Positions 1 to 29,691 of a DNA stretch of 64,000 bases are shown piece after piece; within the stretch, counting starts at the first letter, position 1; every line of letters starts with the position of its first letter. Made by a program: the position numbers and the translations under genes. The notes under the pieces were generated by a model. It was not told the DNA's origin. It worked only from the letters and a program-made list of their open reading frames with translations, and did no database searches. This DNA comes from Patagioenas fasciata (lineage: Eukaryota; Chordata; Aves; Columbiformes; Columbidae), in NCBI RefSeq assembly GCF_037038585.1, contig NC_092521.1, forward strand, positions 50,786,398 to 50,850,397. Reading direction: 5' to 3'.

Positions 1-719
1 TGAAAGTCTGGCTCAGAGAGGAGGAAAGACACGTTGCAGCCACTCCATGGGCTGAGAGCAGCCCTGGGCACGGAGGTTGGGCATCCCAGCTTCCCAGTCC
101 AACAGTGCTGGAAGTCACATGCAGCGTTCTTTTGCTCCAGTCAGACAAGCGATGCAAAGGACCAGTCCTCAGACCCAACAAAAGGTTTTCTACTCCTCTG
201 AGTAACTAAAATTCACCATCTTTCAACAGCAGCACCTTCAGTTTTTGCTGCCCTTCAGCTTTGGCCACCGGAGGATGCCAGCAGGCACATGATGGCTCTG
301 CCACCTAGTTGGCTTTATCCATTTACATCTGCAGTAGGTGACAAGCAGATATTTACACATACATGGGACCTGGGTGAGACCCTTTAGCTATGATGTGAAG
401 GCCAAGCAAAACCATGACAGTCCTCACAAGGCTTGGGATAAGTTCCTCAGACTTCCATTAGAAAAACCTGCCACATGCCTGTGAGGGGCATGTGTTGGTA
501 GGAGTGATGTCCTGGTTTTACATATCATCAGAACATGTAGTGAGGGGAGCTGCAGAAAAGCCACACACAATGCAGATTTGGCTAGACAGAGCATGCACTT
601 CAGCTGGAGACCTTCTGTGCAGCCATCAGACATGCCGCTTTTAGCAGATATATTTCCATAGCTTTTAATGTAGCTTAACAATTGCGTTGGAGACAAAGGA
701 GGAAGTACAGTGTACAGGA
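1..719. other. Flank downstream of GATA6
   Basis: No gene, transposon or RNA recognised. It may include a longer 3'UTR if a more distal poly(A) site is used. An 18-base string at 508-525 recurs at 46584-46601. Confidence 0.6.
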
Positions 720-744
720 AAAAAAGATCCCAAAATAATACCCT

Positions 745-750
745 TTTATT
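745..750 (-). terminator. GATA6: Poly(A) signal of GATA6 (AATAAA)
   Basis: Plus-strand TTTATT is AATAAA on the gene strand. It is followed on that strand by AAGGGTATTATTTTG, then a T-rich and GT-containing stretch, as expected for a cleavage site near 715-735. The human signal region as I recall it has the same AATAAA then AGGGTATT arrangement. Confidence 0.75.
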
Positions 751-1206
751 TGTAAAGCTCTGATGAAACAACTTTCCAAATGACATCCCACTTAAAAACC
801 AATGGAAACCAACCTAACTATGAGTCACTCACACTATACAGATTGCATCCTACATTTTCAAGATGCCTAAATATCTTACGGAGTATTTACATATGTATCA
901 GTTAGGTAGTAAAGTTTCATTGAGATTTGTTTCTTTCCAGCACATACTTATTCAATGGCAAAAAAAACCAACAACTGGGGATGCATTTGCACTTTTGTAC
1001 AACACTTCCGAGCAAATGGCTAGGGCAATTTTCCTGAGAGAAGGCTTGTTCTTTGAAACTCTTGCTTTAAAAACTGGAAATACAGAAAGTGGATGGGTTT
1101 TTGTTGCACTAAAAAGCCTAAGGATGCCTAGTTAAGTTTTTCTTTTAAATTATTTACGTACCATTAAGTTAAAATGTTTACATTCATTCATTCGTATAAA
1201 AACCGT

Positions 1207-1234
1207 TGTTAAATCTTATGCAAATGATTTAACA
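1207..1234 (-). ncRNA. Predicted 3'UTR stem-loop
   Basis: TGTTAAATC (1207-1215) and GATTTAACA (1226-1234) form a perfect 9-bp inverted repeat around a 10-nt loop, which reads ATTTGCATAA on the gene strand. My recollection of the human GATA6 3'UTR has the same stem and loop, suggesting selection on RNA structure or on a protein site. It is not a known named element to me. Confidence 0.5.
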
Positions 1235-1435
1235 CTGATTGCTGCAACGCAAATTGCACTTCTTTAAAAAAATTATTGTATATATGGAAGAAAAATATCT
1301 GATTGCTACCCTGTTTACAAATTTTGACTGACTCTACATAGTTCAGCCAGAAAATACGAACTTTCATAAACCTCAGTCACAGTGTACTTTTAAAATTCAT
1401 ATCGCAGTCTTGCAAAGTGAGTAAATATTTTAAAC

Positions 1436-1458
1436 AAAAAAAAAAAAAAAAAAAAAAA
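1436..1458 (+). repeat. Poly-A run (poly-U in the GATA6 3'UTR)
   Basis: Twenty-three A on the plus strand, which is a U-tract in GATA6 mRNA. It lies next to the conserved part of the 3'UTR and is likely length-polymorphic. Confidence 0.95.
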
Positions 1459-1860
1459 CAACCCAAAATCTCCTTAACCAGCTGGACCTCATGAGACTTG
1501 TACCAAACGTTGTGATTTCTTCCAGAGGCATAGCTAGGCTCTGCAGAGCAGACCAAGGCACGCTGAAGATGGAGGGCACAGGAGAAGACCGATGGCATGA
1601 AGACATCAAATGTTCGGTGTGAGACCTCTGTGCTGACTCAAGCAGTACGTACTTCTGACACTTGTTAAAAAGGACCTCACTGTCTCCAGTAATTAAAGCC
1701 TTTGGTACTCCCTCCCCGACATTGACAGCTTCCACCAAATTCTCAGGGGAGAAGGTGATGAGAAGAGTGAAAATAACTCTACAATCAGAAAGGCAGCAGT
1801 GCTGGGTAAGTCGAGGATGTATTTCTGGAATCTATTGATAGGTCTAGGTTTATCTCTTAT

Positions 1861-1918
1861 TTTTCTTTTTTTTCTTTTTCTTTTTTTTTCTTTTCTTTCT
1901 TTTTTTCTCTTTTTTATT
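1861..1918 (+). repeat. T-rich pyrimidine tract in the 3'UTR
   Basis: Imperfect TTTTC units over 58 bases, purine-rich in the mRNA, 265 nt after the stop codon. Confidence 0.9.
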
Positions 1919-1967
1919 TGAGAGTGTAAGGCTGCCTTAGCTATCCCCGATCAGCATTCACTTTACT

Positions 1968-1973
1968 TTTATT
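1968..1973 (-). terminator. Possible proximal poly(A) signal
   Basis: An AATAAA on the gene strand lies about 210 nt after the stop codon, and a second occurs at 1913-1918. Use of either would give a short 3'UTR lacking the conserved block at 1140-1320. There is no clear GU-rich downstream element, so this is weak. Confidence 0.3.
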
Positions 1974-2182
1974 TTTCTTGCATAGCTGAGGAACTGGATG
2001 TTTCGGCAGAGCCTCTTTCAGAGGCTGAAAAACACCTCTGCCGCCAAGGCACGGGAACAATTTCAGAGGAATGGTCTTTGCCAGCACTCTCACTGCCACC
2101 ACAACCGCTCCGCAGAAGAAACCGTGCGCAGACATCTGGGGGCTGCCACACAGCGTTGGGATCCAGCTTCTCTCGCACCAGG

Positions 2183-22715
<20,533 letters not shown>

Positions 22716-22726
22716 CCAGGTCCCCT

Positions 22727-22735
22727 TCTAGCCGC
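22727..22735 (-). other. Tandem splice acceptors before the GATA6 start codon
   Basis: On the gene strand an AG-free pyrimidine-rich stretch of over 120 nt ends at CCCAAG, then CGGCTAG follows before AAGGGGACCTGG and the ATG. Possible exon starts are therefore 22734 or 22727. Either gives a coding-exon leader of only 12-19 nt, which fits the very short leader I recall for the human exon. The only good branch-point match is TGCTAAC (plus 22863-22869). Confidence 0.5.
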
Positions 22736-23265
22736 TTGGGTGTGGATGGAGAAAGGGGAGGAGGGGAGGAGGAGGAGGATTGGAGGGGGGTCCGCAGGGC
22801 AGGGCGGGGAAGGAGGACACAAAAGAGCAAGGGAGCGGGGGGAGACAAATAATAATAACAAAGTTAGCAAACAGGACAGCCCGTCTCCCTCCCGTAATGA
22901 GATTCATCAGGGCTTATCTGGACCCTCTGAGCGCTTAATCAGTCATGTCGCCTCGGCGCTGTTGTCCCTCACCCCGGCGGAACGGGATCAAGCAGCCCAG
23001 GTCAACAGGGGCCGGGAGCCGCCGGCCGCTCAGAGTGGAGTCCCGCGGACCGCGGTCCCGCGGGGACAGGGCTGTGGGATCCGGTCCCTGCTCCCTCCGC
23101 ATCTTGGGCTACGGATTTGAACATGAAGCACAGCGGCGGGAAGGTGGGCGGGTGGGCGTGAGGAGAGAGGGGAACGAGAAAGGAATAGGGGTATTTTTCC
23201 CGGTCTGTGTCAAAGCCCCTTCCTTGGCTGCTGCTGCTGTTATTATGATGATTATTTCAATGAAT

Positions 23266-23279
23266 GAGTCATTTGACTC
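23266..23279. promoter_or_regulatory. Palindromic AP-1-like site
   Basis: GAGTCA, two T, then TGACTC: a perfect 6-bp inverted repeat with 2-bp spacer, preceded by T so that one arm is the full TGAGTCA AP-1 site. It sits in intron 1 in an AT-rich pocket (about 23235-23320) inside otherwise GC-rich DNA. Confidence 0.4.
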
Positions 23280-23658
23280 GGTTCCACTAAGAAAACAATT
23301 AGTAAGGCGATCCCTTTAAGTTTACTTCTCCAGAGAGCGATGTTAGCTTTTCCGCGCATCGCCTCGCTTGGTTGCTTGTTTCCAGCCCAAGGTCATGGAA
23401 AGGAGGAGGAAGAGGGAAAGACAACCGGGAGCCGTGAGATGGGCACGGGCCGGGCCCCGACGTGTGCACAGCGGCGCCGGGACCGCAGCCGAGATCGGGG
23501 CCAAGGCAGGGGCCGTCCAGCCGGCAGCCCTGGCTGGAGGCCTGCCCCGAGCCCGAGCACACTTTTGGGGAATGGCACCCGTCCCGCAGCCAGTCGCGGC
23601 GCCGGGACGCCGCCGATACTGGTCGCATCCCAGGGCGACCGGCAAGAAACAGGCAGGA

Positions 23659-23681
23659 GAGACAGACAGACAGACAGACAC
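23659..23681 (+). repeat. (GACA)n short tandem repeat
   Basis: About five GACA units in GATA6 intron 1. Confidence 0.9.
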
Positions 23682-23857
23682 AGAGCTCTCGGTGCTCAGC
23701 TTCTGGGAGAAGGAGCAGAAGGCGAAAGGCGGCGCAGAGAAGTGACAGCAAGAGAAGTAGACGGCGAGGCTCTCCTCCCTTCAGCGCACCTCGGGGCTCT
23801 CCAGATAACCATAGGCACATGAATACAGGACACACACACGCACACAGCCCCCTCGCA

Positions 23858-23926
23858 GATAGATAGGCACCAAATACGTCTTTCCCTCCTGCGAGATAAC
23901 TGGGAGATAACGCTCCGGCAGATAAG
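23858..23926. promoter_or_regulatory. Array of five GATA motifs in GATA6 intron 1
   Basis: GATA cores occur at 23858-23861, 23862-23865, 23895-23900 (GATAAC), 23906-23911 (GATAAC) and 23921-23926 (GATAAG), all on the plus strand. The two GATAAC sites are 11 bp apart, one helical turn, and the last follows 15 bp later. The surrounding DNA is GC-rich, so the density is unlikely to be a base-composition effect. An autoregulatory element is the obvious reading. Confidence 0.5.
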
Positions 23927-24233
23927 GGCTTCAGGCACCGGCATAGGATGTTTGCCCACAAAGTCTCTCTCGGGCTCCCCCAGCCAGGCGCAGCAGCGGC
24001 CGCGCCGCTTTCCTCCCGGAGTGACCGAGGGCAGAGAAGCAGGAGCAGAAAAGCAGGGAAGAAAAAGGGAAATCGCGGCGGGAGAGTGGGGTATGGAAAC
24101 GAGAAGCGAGGGGCCAAACCTGCTGCCGGTGCCCCGCATGGGGCCGGGGTGCGGGGCCGCGGCGGGCGGTAAATCCAGTGCGGCGGGGGCGAGCGGCGGC
24201 GGCGAGTCCGGCAGCTGCTGCCGGCGGCTCATG

Positions 24234-24242
24234 TATAAAAAG
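24234..24242 (+). promoter_or_regulatory. TATA box facing away from GATA6 (possible antisense lncRNA promoter)
   Basis: TATAAAAAG on the plus strand is a consensus TATA box and would start a transcript near 24264 running away from GATA6. Read on the minus strand the same bases give the weaker TTTTTATA. Mammalian GATA6 has a divergent antisense lncRNA (GATA6-AS1), so a bird counterpart starting here is plausible, but no exon of it can be recognised. Confidence 0.45.
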
Positions 24243-24297
24243 GAGAGAGGAGGCGCCTCTCGCAGCCCTGCCGGAAAACTGCAGGCAGCCGGCCCTG

Positions 24298-24302
24298 ATT
24301 GG
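24298..24302 (-). promoter_or_regulatory. CCAAT box of the GATA6 promoter
   Basis: ATTGG on the plus strand is CCAAT on the gene strand, in the context GCCCAATCAGG. It lies about 57 bp upstream, in gene direction, of the TATA-like element at 24241-24234. That is normal spacing for a CCAAT/TATA promoter firing near 24205. Confidence 0.55.
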
Positions 24303-24383
24303 GCTCGGCGAGCCCTAAACAAACACAGAACTCCACAGGGGTGCCAGTCCCGGCGGCCAGCCGGCCCGCAACGCGGCCGCGCC

Positions 24384-24459
24384 GGGGGCGGGAGCGGGCG
24401 CAGCTGGAGGGGGGGCGGCCGAGAGGGGGCCCTCGGGGTGCCCGCAGTGGGGTGGGGAG
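24384..24459 (+). promoter_or_regulatory. G-run cluster upstream of the promoter
   Basis: Runs of 4 to 8 G occur in succession on the plus strand (GGGGG, GGAGGGGGGG, GAGGGGG, CGGGG, TGGGGTGGGG). Four or more runs within 60 bases satisfy the usual quadruplex pattern. It lies directly upstream of the GATA6 core promoter. Confidence 0.35.
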
Positions 24460-24842
24460 CCGGACCCCGTGCTCGGGGAGCGGGGAAGAGTAGAGCGGGA
24501 TTCGCTTTTTTAGATGCCAGAGTATTTTAATATTTTATCTTTTTTTTTCAAATTGAGAAATATTGCACAAACTTCTCCCCCCACTCCTCCTGCCCTAAAC
24601 CCCGGATAATATCTTGTCTAGAGTGAATATTCACCTTTTGTAAGGCTTTTTCCGCGCGCCTCCGGCCTCGCAGTGGACTGCCTCTGGCAGTATACCGGGA
24701 GGATGTGTGCTGGTTTCTCGCCCTGAACAACCAGGTGAATATCTTCCCGCCCCCAGTCTCCTTATTTTTGCTCGTTAAAATCAGAGCTATCCGAGGGGAA
24801 AAAATGTGGCTCCTCCTTGAGCTGTTTCAACCCTCAGGTGAA

Positions 24843-25036
24843 GATAAAGCAAGTTGTGGGATGTGTCCACCCCAGCAGCAGGCGTTAGGCATTTTCCCCC
24901 TGTTTCTTTCTTATTCTTGTCTTCGCCCCCACCCCTCCCAGCCCTCTTATCTCAGCTGTGTACAAACTGATATGGTACTTAGCAGGAAAGTGACTGGAAA
25001 TTAAAATAACTTCGTTCACCAGAGGTTATCAGCTGG
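24843..25036. promoter_or_regulatory. Upstream cluster with two E-box/GATA composites
   Basis: AGATAAAG occurs at 24842-24849. CTTATCTCAGCTG at 24945-24957 reads CAGCTG-A-GATAAG on the other strand. TTATCAGCTG at 25026-25035 reads CAGCTGATAA, with E-box and GATA core overlapping. Two composites about 80 bp apart, some 0.7 kb upstream of the promoter, suggest a GATA/bHLH-responsive element. The reading is inferred from motifs only. Confidence 0.4.
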
Positions 25037-26305
25037 ATATCTGTCATCATCAGTTTGTACAGAAAGAGTCATCTGCGGCAAAGGGTTGGACTAGAGCAGA
25101 GCCCGGCTCTCGGCAGCCGGCAGACAGGAGCCCTCCCGACAGAAACCGAGCCCAAACCTGCTGATGCGCGGTGCTGTCGCTCCTGGGGTAGGCACGGCTT
25201 TTCTTTCGGTCTTTCCGTGAACGGGAGGTGAAGAAATTGCAGTGCTGGGGGTACGGTAAAACTCTGGCTGTAGCCATACGCTCTGCCGGCATGGGCGAAC
25301 AGGTTGCGACGTCCACGTTTTATTGTGCTCGTTAATTTTAGTGCTTATAGCGCGGCAGGGGTTTGATCGCAAAATAATCACTTTCAGGAGAAACCGTTTC
25401 TCTATTAAATTATAATATTAAAAATGATACTCCTTTCTTGCCAGTTCTCTCTAAACAATATTGTTCTTTTAGTCATCCTGCCAGGTTGAAGTGCTTTATC
25501 TTTTCTTCTTTTTACTTTTAGATGTATTTTAGTGGCTGTAATATTAAATAGAAAGTAAGCTTTTGCAAGTGAGGGCAGTGATTCGTTGTTTATAAACGCT
25601 CGACATGCCTTCCGACACGAACTTGCAACGGAAAACGTTTCCCCCCCCCCTTTTTTTTTTTCCAACGAAGGAGCGACAAAAGCAGGGGAAGCCACGGGTG
25701 TCGATGCCCACGCCACTTCTTCTCAGCTTGGGCGCTGCCGCTGCAAATTTCTGTGCTGAAAATAGCCAAGTTATCGGCTTTAAACCCCGCATTTCGTTTA
25801 CGTCTTTCGGATGCCCCTTCTCAAGTTAAACTAGAGGCCATTTCAAACACGTATAAGGGTGGTTATAATGCGAGACATGCCGTGGGTATTTTTCAGCCGA
25901 CGGGATTTGCTCCCTGCGAGGGGGATGTCGGTGCCCACTTGTCCCCAGTATGGGCGACAGAGCCTCTGCCCGGGCAGGGGGGTGCCTGCCCGAGAGGTGA
26001 GAATGGCTGGGAAGAAGACTGGCCGCGCTGGCCTGGCAGGCGCCCTTTTCCCTGGCTCCAAAGTGACCTGTGTTTTACACTTCAGGCGCCACGGTTTTTT
26101 TTCTCCTCTGATTAGCCTGTTTACGTTATAGCCGGGCTACAAGTTTCATTTTATTTCCTCACATAGATCCGATAAGAAAACCTGACTTTAACTGGGATCG
26201 GCGTGGGAAACCATTCCAAATCACCCCTTTCCTCTACACTCCTTTTCGTTTCAGGTTTGCGCCCGAGCTGCTCAAATCACATAGCCCTCGGTTCCTAACT
26301 CTTCA

Positions 26306-26345
26306 TGACGTCACTCCTTTCCCAAATCCCACTCTTCTGACGTAA
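26306..26345. promoter_or_regulatory. Paired CRE-like sites
   Basis: A full palindromic CRE TGACGTCA at 26306-26313 is followed by TGACGTAA at 26338-26345. Their starts are 32 bp apart, about three helical turns, so both face the same side of DNA. They lie about 2 kb upstream of the GATA6 promoter. CREB/ATF binding is inferred. Confidence 0.4.
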
Positions 26346-26557
26346 CTTTCACCCAGGGGCTCCGGGAGCCTCTCGGGTATCTCCTGTCCCGGGGCTGGGG
26401 TAGGGAACCGGGAGAGCATCTGTGAGGAGAGCGCAGAGACATTTTTCTAGAGGAAAGCCGGGCGGGGAGATGCTCGGTGTGGAAAGGCATTGCTGGTGGT
26501 GCCAGCGAGGTAATCATCGCTCCTGTTCGTTGTGGCCAGGGCGGGAAGGAGACAGAC

Positions 26558-26608
26558 TGGAGAGAGAGAGAGAGAAAGAAAAGAAAAAAAAAAAAAGAAA
26601 TAAAAAAG
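26558..26608 (+). repeat. Purine tract
   Basis: GA repeats running into A-rich sequence, 50 bases almost without pyrimidines, about 2.3 kb upstream of the promoter. Confidence 0.9.
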
Positions 26609-27010
26609 GTTTGTATCCAACTAAGGCAAATTCCCTCATGGGCACTTCAGCCTTCAAAAAAAAAAGGCAGGAGGAAAGCCGTATGCAGGCACAGTGTTGT
26701 TGCTTCTTTCCCCACTCCCGGGTCTTTGTAAATATGACCCCTTGCAAGGGGTGCATTAGAGAGGAAGGGAATGCTCCGGTCCGGCCGTATCCCCACCGCC
26801 CCCTCGGCCCAGGCAGCCCCGGGAGCCACGGGCATCGCCCGCCGGGACGGGCCCAGTGCCCCCGGGGCAATGGAGGCGAAGCGGTCTCCGGTGCGAGGCG
26901 GTACGAGGGGTCACTTTGGTGACTATCGCAGGATGGAGTGTATTCTTTTCCGAGCCGTGTTTATGTAACTTAATGTACTTTAGAAACTGCTGGGGAGCTT
27001 AGGCCAAGCT

Positions 27011-27172
27011 GATAAGCGCAGCGGTTATTAGAGGCGACGTGCCGGCAGCTTCCCCCCCACTCTTCTCCCGTTCGCTTATCCGCGCTACTTAAAATATACT
27101 TTTATCAAGGCCACCCCACGATACGGAGTGTTACCATTCCCCAGCGGCTGTGACATTGAAGCGCATTTATCG
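27011..27172. promoter_or_regulatory. Second upstream cluster of GATA motifs
   Basis: GATAAG at 27011-27016, CTTATC at 27075-27080, TTATCA at 27102-27107 and TTATCG at 27168-27173 give four GATA cores in about 160 bp of mixed AT/GC sequence, about 2.8 kb upstream of the promoter. It is a candidate enhancer. No other evidence is available here. Confidence 0.35.
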
Positions 27173-29683
27173 CCGGGGGCATGGGCAGCGCTCAGGAGCA
27201 CCCAGCCCAGCGGGGAGCTGCCGGCCGGCTCCGGGATTACCCGCCGCTCGGGGCTCAAGTCCCCGCCGCAGGCACGGCGGCCCAAGCCGGCAAGGAAATC
27301 CACATCAGCCGGAGAAAGGGGAATTTCAGCAGCAGTCTAGGGAGAGGGGCCTTTGCCACCGCCCATCACCTCCCTCTCGGGCCGGGCGAGACAGTCACGA
27401 GAGATGGGGCAGCGGCTCGTGAAACTAGACCCCCAAAAGCAGCATGTTTCTGTATACAGCAGAGCAAGGAGTGGGGCATGGTGGAGGTGCCCTTTGAGGG
27501 AGATCAGATGTGTCCCGTGGAGGGGAGCCCTCAATTCAGAAGACTGAGGAGGGGTGATTTTTTCTTGCCTCAAAACTCGTAGCTAAGAGCTACTGGGTGC
27601 TCAGAGGCCGGGCTTGAGCTCCAGCCTTTCTTGCTAGTCGGAGGGTCCAGCCCCCCCGGCTGCCCCCTCCCGGGCAGGACACCCTGCCCCGGCTCCGGGG
27701 AACCTTCCCCACTCCCACCCAGCGGCTCGGCTGCCCCCCGAGGGCTGAAGCCGTGGCCGACGACGGGGGAGCAGGGCAAGGGGTTATTCCCTCCTGCAGT
27801 AAGCGGCCTCCCCATTACTGGCGACCTGCTGCCACCGTGCTTTTGGGTGATTTCCACGGTGTCCTTCAACACCTGACGCTCAAACAAGCAGTAGGCAGCA
27901 GAGAGTCGTAACACTTTTATGCAATAGGTAGCTAAGAGTGTGTTTGTTTGGTTGATCGGTGTTCTTTTCGTTTTGTTTCGTGTTTTTTTGTTTGTTTGCT
28001 TTTGTTTTTTAATAATGATCCGCAGCTCCCTTTTATTTTCCCTGCCTCCAGTCTCCGAGGTTCACCTGGTTAATGATTTCAACCTCAAAAAAAAAAAAAA
28101 AAAATATAAAATCAACAAAACACGCGGAGGAGAGGCTCCTGTTGCCGCGTAACCTGACTCCCGGAGCCGGCGCTCCGCGGTACCCACACGGTGAGCCCCG
28201 GCGGGGCGGACAGGGAAAGGGCGTGACCGGCAGGCGGCCGGAACCCACGCAGCACCCTAAAAAACACGCTTACAATTTAGCTACTTCTGTTCAACAGGCG
28301 CATATGCACTTAGTCTCTTTCCAACACATACTCAGAGGCTTTGCAAATTACGAGCTGAGGTTTGGTTTTATTGCTTCTTCGCGTTTTTGAGGGTTTTTAA
28401 GGGCCGGTAGCTAAAATTGACTAATTTTTATGTTTTTATCTACGGGTACCTCAATATCCTTGCTACGAAACGGTGGGGCCGCGTTTCACATATTCTTTGC
28501 GGCGACGAATTATATTATATATTACTTTTAATCGCAGGGTAAAGGCAGAAGGAAAGCTCCCCCTGTCCCTGGGCGCTGCCACCTCGCCCCGGGGGACAGG
28601 GCCGAGGGGCGGGTGGAAGCCACAGGCGCCTGGGGACGTGCGGGACCCCGCCAAGGTCCCTGCCTGCTCCTGCCTGGGTGCCGGGGAAGGCTTTCAGGGG
28701 TCCCTTTCTGCCGGATCGGACGCGGAAAACCCAAGGGAAAGTTTCTCAGGGTTCTTGCTGGAAGAGCTCGTTGTGGGAGACTTGAAACGGAGAGACGCGG
28801 GACCCGGCGGAGCCGCGCTTCTCCTCCCCACTGCTTCACAGCGGAGCTTCTCCTCATCCTCCCCTCGTCCCTTATCATCGGTGTTAGGAACTACCAAACC
28901 CGATCTGCATTAGCTACCCTGCCTCCGCCCCCATCCTACAGCAGAGGTTGAACAAACTTCATTATTTTTTTCAGTTAAAAAAACCCCAAACAACACACAG
29001 GTGAAATCCTCCATCACCAAGTGTTCCCTGGGCCGGTTGTCGCCACTACCTCACACCGCTAAGAAAATACCGTTTTCTTCATCGAAACCTGATGGACAAG
29101 ACCTCCCAGCGCACCGTTGCCTTCTTATTTCTCTGCCCAGAAAACAAAAATAAACGATCAGAACTGGTCAAAACCTTCCAGCGAAATGCTTTCCACGGGA
29201 TAAAATGAGCTCGTCCTCCTGCAGGCATTTTGCAGGAGTAGCTTCGTTTCATGCGTGTCCATGTCGAGCTCCGGCGGAGCTGCCCCGTGTCTATTGGCAT
29301 CGTGGCAGCCCCTCGCCTTCCCTTTTGGAACAGTCTTATTGCCATTTACCAGCCTTACCGAAAAGTCTGAGACCAAGTGCCAAATTAAAAACCAAAAAAT
29401 ATTTGCAATCTTAGCTACGCAAAATGTTTCCATTCATCAGAACTATTGTTTTCACCTGCTGCTTTCGTGAGAAATGAAAAAATGAAGGGACTTGTTTCCT
29501 GCTTGGAGTGAAAGTTGATTTTAAAACGTTAAAATAGCATCTTTCAGAGCGAGTCTGACCTGTTCTGTAAATGCAAGTTCTACTGGATTGGAAAAAACAA
29601 ATCAGAACAACCACATCACAGAATTAGAGACATCAGAGTTAACAGCTCCGAGTAATTAGATAGCCTATTAATAACCTCGCTGC

Positions 29684-29691
29684 TATAAAAA
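29684..29691 (+). promoter_or_regulatory. Isolated TATA-box match
   Basis: TATAAAAA preceded by GCTGC and followed at 29718-29725 by GAAGGTATG, a possible donor site. It could be a promoter and first exon of a non-coding transcript, but single TATA matches are common and no downstream exon is recognisable. Confidence 0.15.

Larger units (their letters stand above)
720..2182 (-). other. GATA6: GATA6 3' untranslated region
   Basis: The region follows the TGA at 2183. Several blocks, especially about 1140-1320 and 735-780 read on the minus strand, resemble the human GATA6 3'UTR as I remember it, so its identity does not rest on position alone. It contains a 23-base poly-A run on the plus strand (poly-U in the RNA, 1436-1458), a purine-rich RNA segment (opposite the pyrimidine tract at 1861-1918), several AUUUA-type pentamers and a hairpin at 1207-1234. 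The 3' end is inferred from the AATAAA at 745-750. Weaker proximal signals exist at 1968-1973 and 1913-1918. Confidence 0.85.
24120..24320 (-). other. GATA6: Probable GATA6 non-coding exon 1 (5'UTR)
   Basis: On the minus strand this segment holds the string GTTTGTTTAGGGCTCG, a CCAAT box, CAGTTTTCCGGCAG and GGCGCCTCCTCTCTCCTTTTTAT in order. The human GATA6 mRNA leader as I recall it has the same order of elements. A CAGCAG then GTTTGG donor at 24120/24119 is the best splice site I see, although GTTTGG is a weak match. Both ends are approximate. The true start site may be inside this interval, about 30 nt after the TATA-like TTTTTATAC. Confidence 0.55.

Noticed and set aside
23299..24117. 272-codon minus-strand frame in intron 1
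   Set aside because: Covers the GC-rich intron and ends in AT-rich sequence; low complexity and no homology recognised. It is more likely an artefact of composition.
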